From: Blastomussa wellsi
Lineage: Eukaryota > Cnidaria > Anthozoa > Scleractinia > Plerogyridae
NCBI GenBank assembly: GCA_947652115.1
Contig: OX393568.1
Span: forward strand, 16,265,025-16,329,024
Length of the DNA: 64,000 bases
Direction: 5' to 3'
Below, piece after piece: positions 28,780-41,103 of the stretch. The notes beneath the pieces are model-generated. The model ran no database searches and was not told where the DNA came from. It saw only the letters and a list, made by a program, of their open reading frames with translations. The first letter of the stretch is position 1. The number at the start of each line of letters is the position of its first letter. Both the position numbers and the translations under genes were made by a program.

Positions 28780-29007
28780 TCATACGTACTCTCTTGAATT
28801 CCTGAAGCGGTTGTAGTAGTATTTTCCAGACTTCCTTCGGCCACCGATCTTTCTGCTACCAAACTTGACGCCTGTGAGAAATTGGCAACCTCCTGCACCG
28901 CAAGGAGAACGCCGCTCACTGCTTAGGATTTCATCGTCAAGGGTTGGCTTTGAGAAGGCCAGGAGCACAAGGCAGGCCAGGATACTCAGCAGCAATAGTT
29001 TGTTCAT
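28780..29007 (-). CDS. small secreted basic peptide with one Cys-x4-Cys ring, 75 aa
   Basis: ATG 29007-29005 to TGA 28782-28780. A strong signal peptide (LLLLSILACLVLLAFSKP) precedes an acidic propiece ending in SSERR, then a basic region starting SPCGAGGCQFLTG and rich in Arg, Lys, Gly and Tyr (GGRRKSGKYYYNRF). Two cysteines in C-x4-C spacing follow the ERR site. The ATG is directly preceded by ATTATTTACAG, a good splice acceptor, as in the gene at 10176. A processed peptide, antimicrobial or toxin-like peptide are all possible; no homolog recognised. Confidence 0.55.
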   Translation of the reverse strand: MNKLLLLSILACLVLLAFSKPTLDDEILSSERRSPCGAGGCQFLTGVKFGSRKIGGRRKSGKYYYNRFRNSREYV

Positions 29008-31661
29008 CTGTAAATAATTTAAACAGTTACCTTAATTTTGTTCTTAATACATCTGACCTTTTTGGCCAACTGCGCTTTCTCAATGAAAACTAAAATTTTT
29101 GTTTTAGCCATAAAAAGTAGGTGGTAAGACTTGTTCGGTATTCAACAAGAGAGGCAAAACGAAAAACAAAACAGATAAAATAATACAAAAGAGAAAATGA
29201 CCTGGTTCTCACAGTGAACGCACTAATCCCGTTTAAAAGAGTTACGTCACAGTTTTTGTATCTACTGACTAAACTTTTAAATACAGTAATGGTTTTCCAA
29301 TGCAGTAAATGGTTTGAGCCCAGCAGCAACAGTTGATAGTGTAGTCTGAGCGTCAGACAGACTGACCACGCGATAAACTTTTCAAGTTCATCATCTGCAG
29401 TTCGTGTTAATCTTTACCATCTTAACCATCCTCATTTCTTTTTGGCTTATTATTGCACCTAATTTTCTCTACACTCTCAGACTATTATTTGAAAGGCACC
29501 ATTTATTTAAAGATTATTCTCTTTGACGCTAAAATGAATCGAAATATCGTGGCGTATATAGTTTCTTTATGCAGCTGAATTTTTTTAAATCTGAAATCGA
29601 TAATCTGGAGAAAATTATTAATCTGTAACAGCAGCAATTTCTCAATATCTGCAACGTCGTCGATTCTTCTTGAAGTCCAAAACTAACTGATATCCATTAC
29701 ATTTCTTTCAGAATGAGATCTTATATGTTATTCTTTTTATTCTGTGTATTGAACTGATGTAAAGATGTGGTAAATAAACATTGAATTGAATACCGAGATG
29801 TGAGAATTTTAAGGCAGATCAAACCAGTTTATGATTCTTTTCATTCACGTCAACTGATCATTTAGCGATATATTGATATTCTGGAAAGGAATGAAACATT
29901 GATTATTTTATTTTTGTTTAAACTCTCTCGAATTATGTTTTAAGATAGTCAAGCGAATAAAAAATATCCAGAACCTTTTAAGTTGATGGTCTCTTTTATA
30001 GCTAAACCATGATGGAAATTAAAAATTTAAAGCTAAAAATAATGCTAATTGTTCTCTTCAATCATGTAATTACTCTCTCCAGCATGATTAGTTGATGCAT
30101 ATGTATGTGGTTTCACATTTTGGGTTGATAAAAAACGAAATATACTAAAATACGCAACATAGGATGTCTCATTGCCAATATTTAAACTAGCACTAATATT
30201 CGAAATTATCACTTTTAAAGCTACTGCAAGATTGCTTTCATTAACTATGTGCAAAATGTTTAATTTGTAAATATGAATAATTAATTCCTCGTTTTTGGAA
30301 TACCAGTTTTCCCGTAGTCTGTTTTTGGCTTTTTTGTTTAGAAGATTGGGGAATGTTCCGTGCATCGTGCTCAAGAAAATATCAGATTAGATGTTGTCTT
30401 GACAGTACGTAACAATGTGATTCCGATAACACATAGACGAAAAAGGATTGTTTTAGAAATGTTAATGTTCGGGAACTACAAAAAAAATAGCAAAGGAAAA
30501 ATGAAATTACGAAATAAACTTATATTTTACGGACTAAATTGAGCATATGTGTCCTAAGAAGAAGATCATCACAGGAAGACAACGGTTGGGAAACGTGCAT
30601 TGGATTCTTTTACTTCCGTTACTACAAAGTCTTGCAATAATCCTCAATCAAAAGAAACTCCAGCCGCGCCGGTTGTGGTCCGTCTTTATTTTCCATTCTT
30701 TATAGTTCTTTTCACTTTTTTTCGTCATCTGTCGCTAAAAATTTCAAAATCTCCATTGATATAGCACAGCGATAAAGTCGCCCTGTCTAATACCAGCTTT
30801 TTATAACGAAACAAGAACTATTGACAAAAATCCAATTAGCCACAAATTGATTAATCAGTTAAGACGTTCTTGTTGAGTTCAGTCTTTCGATCTCCACGAT
30901 TAGAAGGATGTCGAAAAGAAGTTTCAACCAAAGAAGAAAAGAGAAAACTCATGCCAAACCACTTTGAGATGTACAAAAAAAATTCCGCACGGTTTGAGGA
31001 TAAAAAGTATCAGGTGTATCGATGTAACTTACGCAAAATATTTCTAAAACCACAAACCTTTAGCCACAGATTTGCGATCTTCCCTGTCTTGGCTCAGTTC
31101 AAACCGTAACGAAGTGTGTTTTTTGAGCTTCAGGTACAATTTATGCACAATACAGACGCCTACGATATACCATGCATTATTTAACAGGATATCATGGTTA
31201 GAAATCTCACCACAAAATTATAATAAGTTCTTTAAGATAAAATAGTTCGCCCAATGATAACATGATATCGTGTGGCTAATTGTTTCGAGGGCTATTAAGT
31301 GTTTCTTTTCAGCCAAACAAGCTAATGATTATAAATCTTTTGCAAATCGCTTAAAAATAAACTGCTTGACTAATTTGATTGCTTTGTAGGGGTGCTTTTC
31401 CGTTCGAATAACAACGAGGCAACCGCGCGATAAAAACAAGTTCTGGTAAGTTCGTGACGGCGTGTATGTTTAATTGTGGGATAGAGCGAACTTCTTGTAA
31501 AGTATTTATAACGATCGTCCGTGATAAACAAATTCCAAGATATTTACTCTATGATGTGATGTTATTTCACAGTATTTAATATCAAGGCATACTATATTGA
31601 AATGGTCAGTCTGTGTATGTACATGTTGTTTTCATTCTCCTAACACGCATTGCCACACCTT
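29008..31661. other. no gene seen
   Basis: The first part is probably the upstream intron of the 75-aa peptide gene. The rest is AT-rich without supported exons or repeats. Confidence 0.5.
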
Positions 31662-31905
31662 TACAGCGCGACGCGCCTTAGTATGGCCACCCAACAATCT
31701 TTTTTGACAATTTATAATCAGCCAATCAGAGAGCGCGAATTTGTTTGAGCTGTCCCGCCTCCTTGCAATGTCCAGAGTTGTTCTCATAAAACCTGTCGCT
31801 CTTTTAACAAAGAGGCGGGACAACCCAAACAAATTCGCACTCTCTGATTGGCTAACTTGTCAAAAGAGTTTGTTGGGCGCCCACACTAAGGCGCGTCGCG
31901 CTGTA
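31662..31905. repeat. 244-bp foldback element
   Basis: Arms of about 100 bp (TACAGCGCGACGCGCCTTAG at the left; its complement ends at 31905) include CCAATCAGAGAG and TGTCCCGCCTC on both sides. A short centre separates them. Non-coding. Confidence 0.85.
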
Positions 31906-34160
31906 ATCTCATTTCAAAAATGATGGAGATAAAAGACCACAAATTTACAGACCACTTTTAGTGCCCTAAAGAATATTTCATGCATCCGATTAAAATTTGA
32001 CCACATTGTGTACCACCAGTATAGATTTGAAAAGCGAGGCGTTGAAGATTCAATGATATTTCGCTCGTGAAAACTGAGAAATTATGGCAACAGATTTTTA
32101 AATTAAAAAGGGTACCGTTGCATCTATTTCACAAACAAATTTCGCTGATGTCGATAAAAGATGATCACCGAATCACAACGGTGCGCCCTTTTCATGATGC
32201 TCACAGAAGCAAATATAATGACATCATCGTTTCTCAGTGCACCAAAAAGAAATTGCAAACAAGTACTTCTTGAACAAGATAAGGAAATAATTGCCACTAT
32301 TCAAAGTTCAATTTTTTACCTGCATCCGGGATCCTGCCGGATTTGCGAAATGTTTTGAAACGTTAACCGGGAACAACGTTGCTTAGTGAAACTTGTATAA
32401 TTATCTCAAAGAAACTTTGTTCGGGTGTGGAGCGTTTAAAGTAAAGAATTTCTTTAGAGAAATACGATATTTACACTCAGTAACTTTTTTATATACCCTT
32501 TCCATGTTTCCAATCCATTGCGAATGAAAACCTTCATTAGACTGTCAACCGCAATGACAAAAGTATTAAAATGTAGTTCCTTCTAGATCTTTTAGTAAAA
32601 TAAATACTTTTTTCCTATTTTTAACTTACACATTGAAGCTCCCAAAAACTGAAGGTTCTTTTCTAGTAGTGTTTAGTCTATCGCTCTCGTGTTATAAGGC
32701 TTGAGTAGCTGATAATTTATAAAGTACGCAAATGACATACAAGGTCACACAGAACAGACAAAATCATAACCATTCATGATGGGTGACCGTTTTGTCTAAT
32801 CTAAAATCACAAGTTATTTGAAATACAAGAGCTGTGTAAACGGTAATTGGGATTTAAAGACATGGGAGTCCGACGAGGATCGCGAGCTCTCGAAGTCGCT
32901 TTCACTCGTTGTTTGTTATAAACAGTTTTTGAATGAATTGAAACGCTTATTGTGGAATTAAAAGTTTTGTAATTTTCAAAAACAGTAAGTGTCCTTGATC
33001 AATCAGTTTCTATTGGTGCTCGGTCCTTTATCTTCTCTCTTTATACACATCCAAGCTTACTCATGATTACTTATCAGCCGGAAAACTTTACGCTCTTCGA
33101 TTTTCCTTCTTCAATAACTGCCTTTGCACTATTTTGCTCAAAATTCTTACGATCTCTTGAATAGTAAGTTCGGGGAGAATTTCAATATGAATTAAAGCAC
33201 TCCTTTAAAAAAGAAGGCAGTTATTGTAAATTCACTCAATTCTTTGCCTGGCCTTATTCGTTATTTTGCAGACATGAAATGCTACAGGTTCTGTTTGAGT
33301 AATGAATCGAACATTTTTCACCACTCTAAAGAATTTGACAAATTTTCGATAGCAAATATTTACACAATAATCATCAATAAAACGCATATCTGACTAACAT
33401 ATTTTCTTTCATTTGGCTTCGACAAGCTTGTGAAATTTGCAGTTTTCAGAAGAAGGCGAAGGTGTTGTCAACAAACTGTTTAACATTTTAAGTTCTCGGC
33501 TTCAAAGTGAAAAAACACGAGACCCAACTATTTTTGCTGGTTTTACCCGATACGTTAGAACCTTGTAGATCTACATAAAGAATGACAACGTTTACTTACC
33601 TTCCCCAACTGGTAGAATACTCCTCAAGGAAAAGCAAAGTTTTCTCGTCTACAAACTTTGAGAAGTTCTTCAGGTCTGATGGCTCAAAGCCAGTCTAGTG
33701 GAACATCTTGTTAACACAGTTGTTCTGTTTTTAAGCTAGCACAGCTAGTTTAGCAGGGTGCTTTGTAAAAACAAACAAGATTTTACCATACATGGAAGCT
33801 ATAAGCTATAAGTATAGCTTGCCAGTAACTAATTAGCCTAACAGGGACAGCTGTAAACATGCGGAAAAGTTTATACTATTTCGTCTGATAAACTAGAAGA
33901 AGAAGAAGAAGAAGAAACGCGTACATTTTTATTATGTTATATTCAGTATGTTGTTAAATGTTTTGAAACTTTGTATTTGTTTGTAAGTCAGAAGACCTCA
34001 AATCCAAATTTCGTGTGAGCGATTATAGCGCGAGAATATTAAAACGGACCCCAAGAGTGATGACATTTCGTATGCATGGTGCTCAAATTAACTTCCCATC
34101 AGACGATGCTTTGTAATCAATTCACTATTATAAAAGGAAATTTTTAACACAAAGCAAACA
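31906..34160. other. no gene seen; short (GAA)n run near 33896
   Basis: AT-rich, with an AGA repeat at about 33896-33915. A short imperfect complementarity around 33110-33230 (GAAGGCAGTTATTG and its counterpart) is the only other structure. Confidence 0.5.
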
Positions 34161-34456
34161 TATTTTGCAGCCCCCTTTGGCTTTCATTTAAAAGTTTGTA
34201 GACGGTCGTTTGATTAATGCACTAGTCATTTGCCTTTGTGTTACTCATACCTTGTACCCATTCGTTATTAACAAGGCTCCGGCAAAACTCTTTGATATCA
34301 TGGTGTCATATTTTGCAGCCCCCTTTGGCTTTCATTAAAAACTTTGCAGACGGTCGTTTGCTTAATACACTAGTTTTTTGCCTTTGTGTTACTCATACCT
34401 TGTACCCATTCGTTATTAACAAGGCTCCAGCAAAACTCTTGATATCATGTTGTCGG
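34161..34456. repeat. two tandem 148-bp units
   Basis: TATTTTGCAGCCCCCTTTGG begins at 34161 and again at 34309. The two units are more than 90 percent alike and end with GCAAAACTC...GATATCATG. No conserved frame runs through both. Confidence 0.85.
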
Positions 34457-36052
34457 CTGTCTCTTGGTTCAAGATAATTTCTATAACAATTCCCAAACAG
34501 ATCCCGCCCACGACCGCCTCAGTCTAATACCCCATTCACACCAACAAAACTTGTTTAGTTAAACCAGGTCAGACAAAATGAAAATAACAACAGAAGAATG
34601 AAAGACTGAATTTTACGTAGGATTCAAGTAAGTTCTAATGTGCTCTTTCATTGTGCCAAATTTGAAGTCAACAATCATCAGCTGGTAACTTTTATGAACA
34701 AAACAATTTTAAACCGTGTTTAAGTAAACAACTCTTAAACGTGTTTAAGCTTTGGTGTGAATCGGGTATAAGCTCTGTTAAATGCACTACAATGGGGTTC
34801 ATTTCTACTTCGTCGATTAGCAAAGTTGCTGTTAACGTCTTGACAAATTCTTCTTCACTGTCAGCTAAATTTGCGACCTAGATATCTCATTTATAAACAC
34901 AGTCAGTTTTTGATGAAAGTGTATGTAGGGAGGAATTGTCCTGTGAACTTTTCTAAACGTAGGTCACCGAGCTCTGTTTTTACCTCCTCCACAAATTATG
35001 TTCGGTTATCAGCTCAGTATCAATCAATGGCGAATCCAGACTTCTTTCTAAGTTGAGGTCTGGATTACGTAGATAACGGCGCATGTACGTATTTCTAACA
35101 TGATGCAACTATCTGTTAAGAAGTACGGGGGGGGGGGCACACCTGAATCTGAATCTGGTTGAAGAAAGGGATGAAAGAAAAGCATTATTTTTGGATCACC
35201 AACAGACAGCTGACCCCCAAGCAAGAGCACCCCGGATAGGGGACTGTTTTGGTGTCCATGCAATAATTTTTCACTTCAAAATCCAATTTTAACCACATTA
35301 AATATTCAATATTTCTTATTTATAATCCTTTGAGAAAAACCATTACCTCCAAACCATACCCAAATCTCACCCAAAACACGGATTCGTGTAACGAGCGTAC
35401 AGCTTTTGGATTGCTTGACGCGCGAACAAAAGAGTATTTCTATTAAACCGATGTTAAGCGGTCGAAAAACTGCCTTTTTTGTACCCCTCTTTAACTATGA
35501 CGACCTTGACATTTTTCTTAGACAGTTACCCTTACCAAAAATAATAGGAAATTAATGCGGCAAATCATCCATACCAATATTATTTCGGTTTTTCTAAGGT
35601 TTGCAATCATATAACTCCGGACGCAAGAAAAGAACACTACATAAAATTGGTTATTTTTCTGAAATAAATATCCTATTTCTTACCCTAATCCGGCTTTTAA
35701 ATTGGTACAACTCCACCTACTTTGCTTATTTTTGGCACAATAAATGTTGCTAAAAATGTTGCTAAAATGGCGTGACAATACCCCTTTTAGTGTCCCTACA
35801 TAACATATCGTAAATCCGGAAAAATCTATCGAGGGGAAAATGGTTTATTTCCACTTTCACTCTCAGGTTATATGAATAAATTAAAAATGGCCGCTTTGTG
35901 CTGTGAAAGTCGGTGGAAAATCGTTCTAGAAGTATGATGTCAAAATGGTCAGTTTTAAACACATCGGCTCAGACATTACTACAATAAAGCGAATCGACTG
36001 GTTTTAGAATCCTATTTCAATTTAGTTATCTCCAAAGTTGTGTTTTGTATAG
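34457..36052. other. no gene seen
   Basis: AT-rich. A G homopolymer of about 10 lies near 35130. Confidence 0.5.
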
Positions 36053-36210
36053 GTAATCACATGAGGCCAAGTACTATTAAGGATTAATTGCACGAGAGTT
36101 TTCAAAATTTTCCAAAATTGCCCGAGTCGCGAAGCGACGAGGGCAATTTGGAAAATTTTGAAAACTCAAGTGCAATTAATCCTTAATAGTACGAGGTCTC
36201 ATGGGATTAC
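36053..36210. repeat. 158-bp palindrome
   Basis: GTAATCACATGAGGCC...AATTAATCC at the left pairs with the complement up to 36210 around the centre CGAGTCGCGAAGCGACGAGG. Almost perfect. Confidence 0.85.
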
Positions 36211-36440
36211 TTGTTTATCAATAAAGGGCAAAATTTATACGAAGGAAAATCACGCGCGCAGTCTATTTTTATCTGGGAAGCCTGTTTAGCGCTACGGCAA
36301 TTAACGGATTAGCCAATCATTAACAGGTAATCATGCCCTCTCTTGATTACTAAAAATGCCCTCGATTAAGAAAAAATGCCCTCTCTCTCAACCAATCAGC
36401 GCTCAGTAATTTTGCCCTTTATTGATAATCATGAAAACAC
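36211..36440. repeat. outer inverted repeat next to the palindrome
   Basis: TTATCAATAAAGGGCAAAAT near 36217 pairs with ATTTTGCCCTTTATTGATAA near 36411-36430. The interior has repeated AAAATGCCCTC units. Confidence 0.7.
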
Positions 36441-36461
36441 TGAGGGCAAGTGGGGTAATTG

Positions 36462-36777
36462 TTAAGGTGGCTCAAAACAGTTTCCAGCACTATCCAAGAC
36501 TTAGATTCTGATGAGTCATTATAACCACTCTTTATCAGTTGATGCTACAATCATGGTATCAAAAAACTGCCCAATCATTGGTGAACACGTTGCTATCATT
36601 TTTGTGACATAATAGGTTACCATAGAAACAATATGACATGCTAAAAACACCCTTAATTTTAGCTTTAACTGCTAATAACTCAAAAACGAGCTCGGTGACC
36701 CCCGATTTTTTATTATCGAATTTTGATAAGCATGATAAGATGCAACATTCTGTAGAGGGGGTTCAGAGCCACCTTAA
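36462..36777. mobile_element. TTAA-flanked MITE, unit 1
   Basis: Starts TTAAGGTGGCTCAAAACAG and ends GAGCCACCTTAA, so a 10-bp AAGGTGGCTC terminal inverted repeat is flanked by TTAA, the target site used by piggyBac-type transposases. The interior is non-coding. Confidence 0.75.
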
Positions 36778-36790
36778 CTTTTCGAAAATG

Positions 36791-37060
36791 TAAGGTGGCT
36801 CTGAACCTCCTCCACAGAATTTTTTTAAACTTTGCGTAAAGTTGCATAATAGAAAATGGGGGTCACCGAGTTCGTTTTTGAGTTCTTAGCAGTTAAAGCT
36901 AAAATTGTGGGTGTATTTAGCAGGTCATAACAACGTGTTTACCAGTGATTGGGCAGTTTTTTGATACCATGATTGTAGCATCAACTGATAAAAAGTGGTT
37001 TTAATGACCCATCAATTCTAAGTCTTTGAAAGTGCTGGAAACTGTTTTGAGCCACCTTAA
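36791..37060. mobile_element. TTAA-type MITE, unit 2, head-to-head with unit 1
   Basis: Starts TAAGGTGGCTC and ends GAGCCACCTTAA. It is a shortened reverse complement of unit 1, so the pair forms an inverted repeat of about 600 bp with only 13 bp between the units. Confidence 0.75.
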
Positions 37061-37439
37061 GTAGAACACGATCACGTGCGCGTTGTTCCTAGATTTTTGG
37101 CTTAAGTCAACACAAAATTGTAGGGTTTGGACTGTATTCAATTAATAAGAGCTTCGCCACGTTGATATTTCGCTCATAGAAAATTCGGACTCCTTGTTTA
37201 ACCATTATTTAAGTATCGATAAATAAGGTACCTCTACTACTATTCGGCCCTGAATTTCTGTTCATTAACGATACCGTTTATATTCGTGTTTATTTTGTAC
37301 AGATTTCGACTTCGCGTTTGAGTTGGTACAGTTGACACCTTATCACTCGCTATCAAAGTTTTTTTATAATGCACGGTTAACATCTGGCAAATCTTGATTT
37401 CAAGATAATTTAATTTAATATCAAAGAAAACCTCCAGAC
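37061..37439. other. no gene seen; fragment of the copy A/B repeat near 37170
   Basis: ATTTCGCTCATAGAAAATTCGG at about 37168-37190 resembles the internal part of the repeat at 12501 and 24857. Confidence 0.4.
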
Positions 37440-37538
<99 letters not shown>

Positions 37539-37546
37539 GTTATTAA
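37440..37546. repeat. (TTA)n microsatellite, about 107 bp
   Basis: More than 30 uninterrupted TTA units and one TTG at the end. Confidence 0.95.
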
Positions 37547-38068
37547 ACAACACAAAATATACTTAAACTATACTAACATAAATTTCTACAACACAAAAAC
37601 GTACAAAAAGGTACCTGCACAACTAATATTACTAGTTAGTTAATCTAATAAAATTATAATGCGAAGTGAAAAGGGACAGGTACATTACTTACACAATAAA
37701 AATAACAATAATAATTAATAAAACAAATTATTATATGGCCGTGTCTGACGTGTCTGGAAACTAGTGAATTCACGAATTTGATTGGCTAAAATCGATATTG
37801 ACCGCGGTCTAGTTATTCCCATCTAGACCGGCATCTTGACCGGTTGCATTTTGGGGTCAGAAAGTTACAAACAAAACAGGAACACATTGTCTCCTTTTTG
37901 TCTAAAAATACTAAATGGGAAATCAAAAAAAGCTTGACAAGAATAAAAAGTAATGATACGACCAAATGTTTGCAAATTTAAGTTCAGCTCATCGCCGTTC
38001 GCAAACAGAGAGAACGAAGCAGTGTCGTTAAGCAAATTTAAGTTTCCGTTTGGCCATATAATAAACAT
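37547..38068. other. no gene seen
   Basis: AT-rich. A GGTCTAG...CTAGACCGGCATCTTGACCGG stretch near 37805-37850 is a short inverted repeat. Confidence 0.4.
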
Positions 38069-38203
38069 CTTATTAACCGAGCTTAGTCGGTCTGTATGGG
38101 AGAGTCTTGATTGAGGTCGTGGGTACAGACCGAACGCAGTGAGATCTGTACTCACGACTTCGGTCAAGATTCTCCCATACAGACCTCCCGCTCGGTTAAT
38201 AAG
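38069..38203. repeat. 135-bp foldback element
   Basis: CTTATTAACCGAGC at the left and its complement at 38190-38203, with TCTGTATGGGAGAGTCTTGA and complement inside. Non-coding. Confidence 0.85.
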
Positions 38204-38390
38204 AGCTAAAACCTAATAGAGACAGCAACAAATACAGAGGTGATATCAGCACTGTACTGCTGACAGTGCTGGGTCTATTTGACGGATTAAGAAAAACTCC
38301 TGATATGGGTTTGCAGGGTTGGATCAAACGTACTCTTTCGGTGTAATAAAGAAAAAAAGGTAAGGTAAAAAGTATGCATTCGGGCCTAGT

Positions 38391-40440
38391 GACCCATCAG
38401 GCCGGAGCTTATCCCAGCTTCTATTTTTTGATGAAATGTGCGTAGTAACCCTCCGCTGCATTTTGCAAGTGTACAAATAACGTCGTGCCAATAAGTACAC
38501 AGATCAAGCAAAATGGTGTCTTGTTCTATATTTAATCCCAGTGCTATGAGTTGGTTAATGTTTTCAGTTTCATTAAGAAGTCCTTGCGTGATAAGCCAAG
38601 TATTCATAGCTAGCCAAAAAGCCTGTGTTATCGAACGCTTCTACCGTTTCTGGAGATGATTTGCAGAAGGTGCAGATGTCGTCATCTGTAATTTGGAGAA
38701 GAAAGCATTTGTTGCTATTCTTCGGTAGATAACTTTAAATTGGAAATTTCTGAGTTTGGAGCTTTTTGTGCAAAGGAAAGGTTTTAAATAGATCTTTTCC
38801 CATTCGAAAGAGTCTGATGCTATTAGGTTACAGTGAAAAGTCCATTTGCCTTACTTTTCTCAGGTTCAGTTTTAATTTTAGCTATAAATTTTTCTACTGA
38901 GCTTTTTACGTGTTGTAATGTTATGATACCAGTTTTCAATAACAGGCACAATGCAGTGATTTTGGTAGTTGACCCCCCAAAAAAACGCAAAAATCCTCGT
39001 GACAATGCCCATTGAAGGTTGCGATGCTAATCATTTCGGCGCCTCCTCCTTTGTAATCGTTTATCATTATCGAACGTTTAATCTTGTCGCCTTTGCCATC
39101 CCAAAGGAAGTTTATTTATCTCTTTCAGTGCACTGTGATGTGTTCGAAAAGGCGTCAAAATATAAACAAACTGACATGCTAAGAGCGCTTTTATAATCGT
39201 TATTTTTCCGAGGAGGGTTAGTCGCCGCAATGTCTAGTTCCCAATGATATTCTGTATCCTATCTATTCTTTCTTTGTTATTTAATGCTAAGGATTTTGGG
39301 CTGATTGTAGGAAATAGACACCTAAGGCTTTGACTGAGTCTCTCAGGAAACAACATTTCTTTGTTTTCGCTTAACGCCCCGATCCAGAGAGCTTCTGTTT
39401 TCTCGTTGTTCATCTTAAGACCAGAGGCTTTATGGAATATGGCTAGCGAGGCATCTGGGATTGCTTTGTTCCATGGAATATCAAAGAAGTGTCGTCTGCA
39501 TACTGACTTACTTCTGTCTGCGTGTCATCGATCATAATTCCTTTTAATTTTTGGTTGTTTGGAATGGCAGTGGCACAAAGTAAAAATATTTAGTAAAATC
39601 CAACTAGTGGTCTATTATCAATGCTGCGTTCTGATTGGTTGAGCTACTACCAGGCTATATGTTAAAGTCCACTAGTAGCGAGAGCGCCGGATTTGAAAAC
39701 CAAAACAATGCGCTTTGCTGAAGTTTCGGACGAGTATTTGAGCTCATTATTAGATAAATCTATACTTTCTATGCTTTCTATGCCTTCGGCCTCATGGGCT
39801 ATTGACTCAGAGCCCAATCGGGCTCGAGGAATAATTGTTAGAGAGGACACCCTTGCCACCCTTGCCGGGAGGAGCCCCCCCCCCCCCCCCCCAAATTTTG
39901 GGCAAATCAGATTTTTTGGGCAGCACGAGGAAATTTGGGCGAAGCAACTAGGGAGAATTTTTGGGCAAACCGCCCCCACCCCCCCCCCCCCCCCCTGGCA
40001 AAACATTGCCCGTATGTCTATGCTTGCCAGACCTCTTTCTAGACAGAAGAATTCGGATTCATGACATTGCTTTGTATTTAGTTGTAGAATAAATCAGTTC
40101 ACTTTGTTAAGGACTGGATCCTGGAATCCCGCTGGTCATTATTTATTACCTTAGGTCAAAATCTGTTCGCTACTGCTTTTGACGCGATTTTGTAGTCTGT
40201 GCGAGAATTAAAGGCCTCCAGTTTTTTTAGCTTATTTGGTATATTGTACTTTTCTGGAATGAGTTTAATTAATCCTCTTCTTTGTGAGATCGAGAGTTTT
40301 CCACGGCTATAGGAGGTGTTTTAAAATTGCTTTAATAAATAGAGCAGATACATCGTCCCAGAAGGTTTTATAAAATTCCATTGGTAGGCCATCATTCCCG
40401 GGGGATTTGTTAACTTATCATCATTGCTTTAAGCACCTCC
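38391..40440 (-). mobile_element. L1-like LINE relic, reverse transcriptase region
   Basis: Read on the minus strand, broken frames give, in order, GNDGLPMEFYKTFWDDV (near 40400), LIPEKYNIPNK with TDYKIASKAVANR (near 40240-40160), QYADDTS (RT motif C, about 39490-39510), a region near 39000-39115 (KGGGAEMISIATFN) and SPETVEAF near 38640. This is the order of an L1/Tx1-type RT followed by its C-terminal domain. Many stops and shifts; dead. A C-rich repeat interrupts it at about 39605-40115. Confidence 0.75.
39605..40115. repeat. C-rich dispersed repeat inserted in the L1-like relic, copy 2
   Basis: Includes two poly-C runs (about 39876-39891 and 39970-39994) around an AAATTTTGGGCAAATCAG... 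core, matching the motif order at 16080-16225. The left part reads MRFAEVSDEYLSSLL, reminiscent of the N-terminus of Crypton/ZMYM-type proteins, but is only a fragment. Confidence 0.55.
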
Positions 40441-40554
40441 TTCCTCTTCCTCATAATAATTAAATTTTCTCTTACTTTAAGTTTAATCATTTCCCAAAGC
40501 AAGCAATCGTCAGCGTTTTCGTCGTTCGTGTATTGTTCTTGGATATCTTGACAT

Positions 40555-40865
40555 GGCGGGCTGTGTGTCTGGAAGGCTATAATTCGAGGGGGATAAGACA
40601 TATATTTGCAAGCGAGTGGTTTGGTGAGTTGAAATGAGTTGGAACAGCAGCTGTGGCATAAGAATGGTTCGGATTATTCGTGGCTTGCCGGCGTTCTGTG
40701 AAGCGTTCATGAAGTATGCGTTTTGTTTCCCCAATATATTACTTCTAGCATCGTAAATCACACCACAGCCTGCTGTTCCTACTCATTTCAACTCACCAAA
40801 CCACTCGCATGCACATATACGTCTTATCTCCCTCGAATTACAGCCTTCCACGCACACAGCCTGCC
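40555..40865. repeat. 311-bp foldback element with about 100-bp arms
   Basis: Left arm 40555-40656 and right arm 40763-40865 share GGCGGGCTGTGTGTCTGGAAGG, GGGGGATAAGACATATAT and TGGTTTGGTGAGTTGAAATG in complementary order, with a few substitutions and a 106-bp centre. Confidence 0.85.
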
Positions 40866-41103
40866 GTAAAGCAAGAGAATCTTTTTTTAATAGACAGAGG
40901 CAAAACTCTATTTCCTAACGGTTTAAATGGACGAAACGAACACTGACTCTTTTTCACCATATGTATATATTTTCATGTACACATTCAAGTTTTATTGTAT
41001 TTTCTATATATTTTGCTTTTTGTTCCCATAGGTTTGTTAACTACCGTATATCTGTTACAACCATTTTGTCATCTACATTAGTCAACAATTGACTTCTTTT
41101 GTT

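Noticed and set aside
28725..28919. 64-codon frame overlapping the 75-aa peptide
   Set aside because: Different frame of the same strand without signal peptide; shadow.
37440..37546. (TTA)n as a CRISPR-like or satellite array
   Set aside because: A simple trinucleotide microsatellite with no spacers.
39693..40064. 123-codon frame across two poly-C runs as a Crypton/ZMYM-type gene
   Set aside because: Only the first 20 residues resemble that family and the rest is homopolymer; listed as repeat instead.
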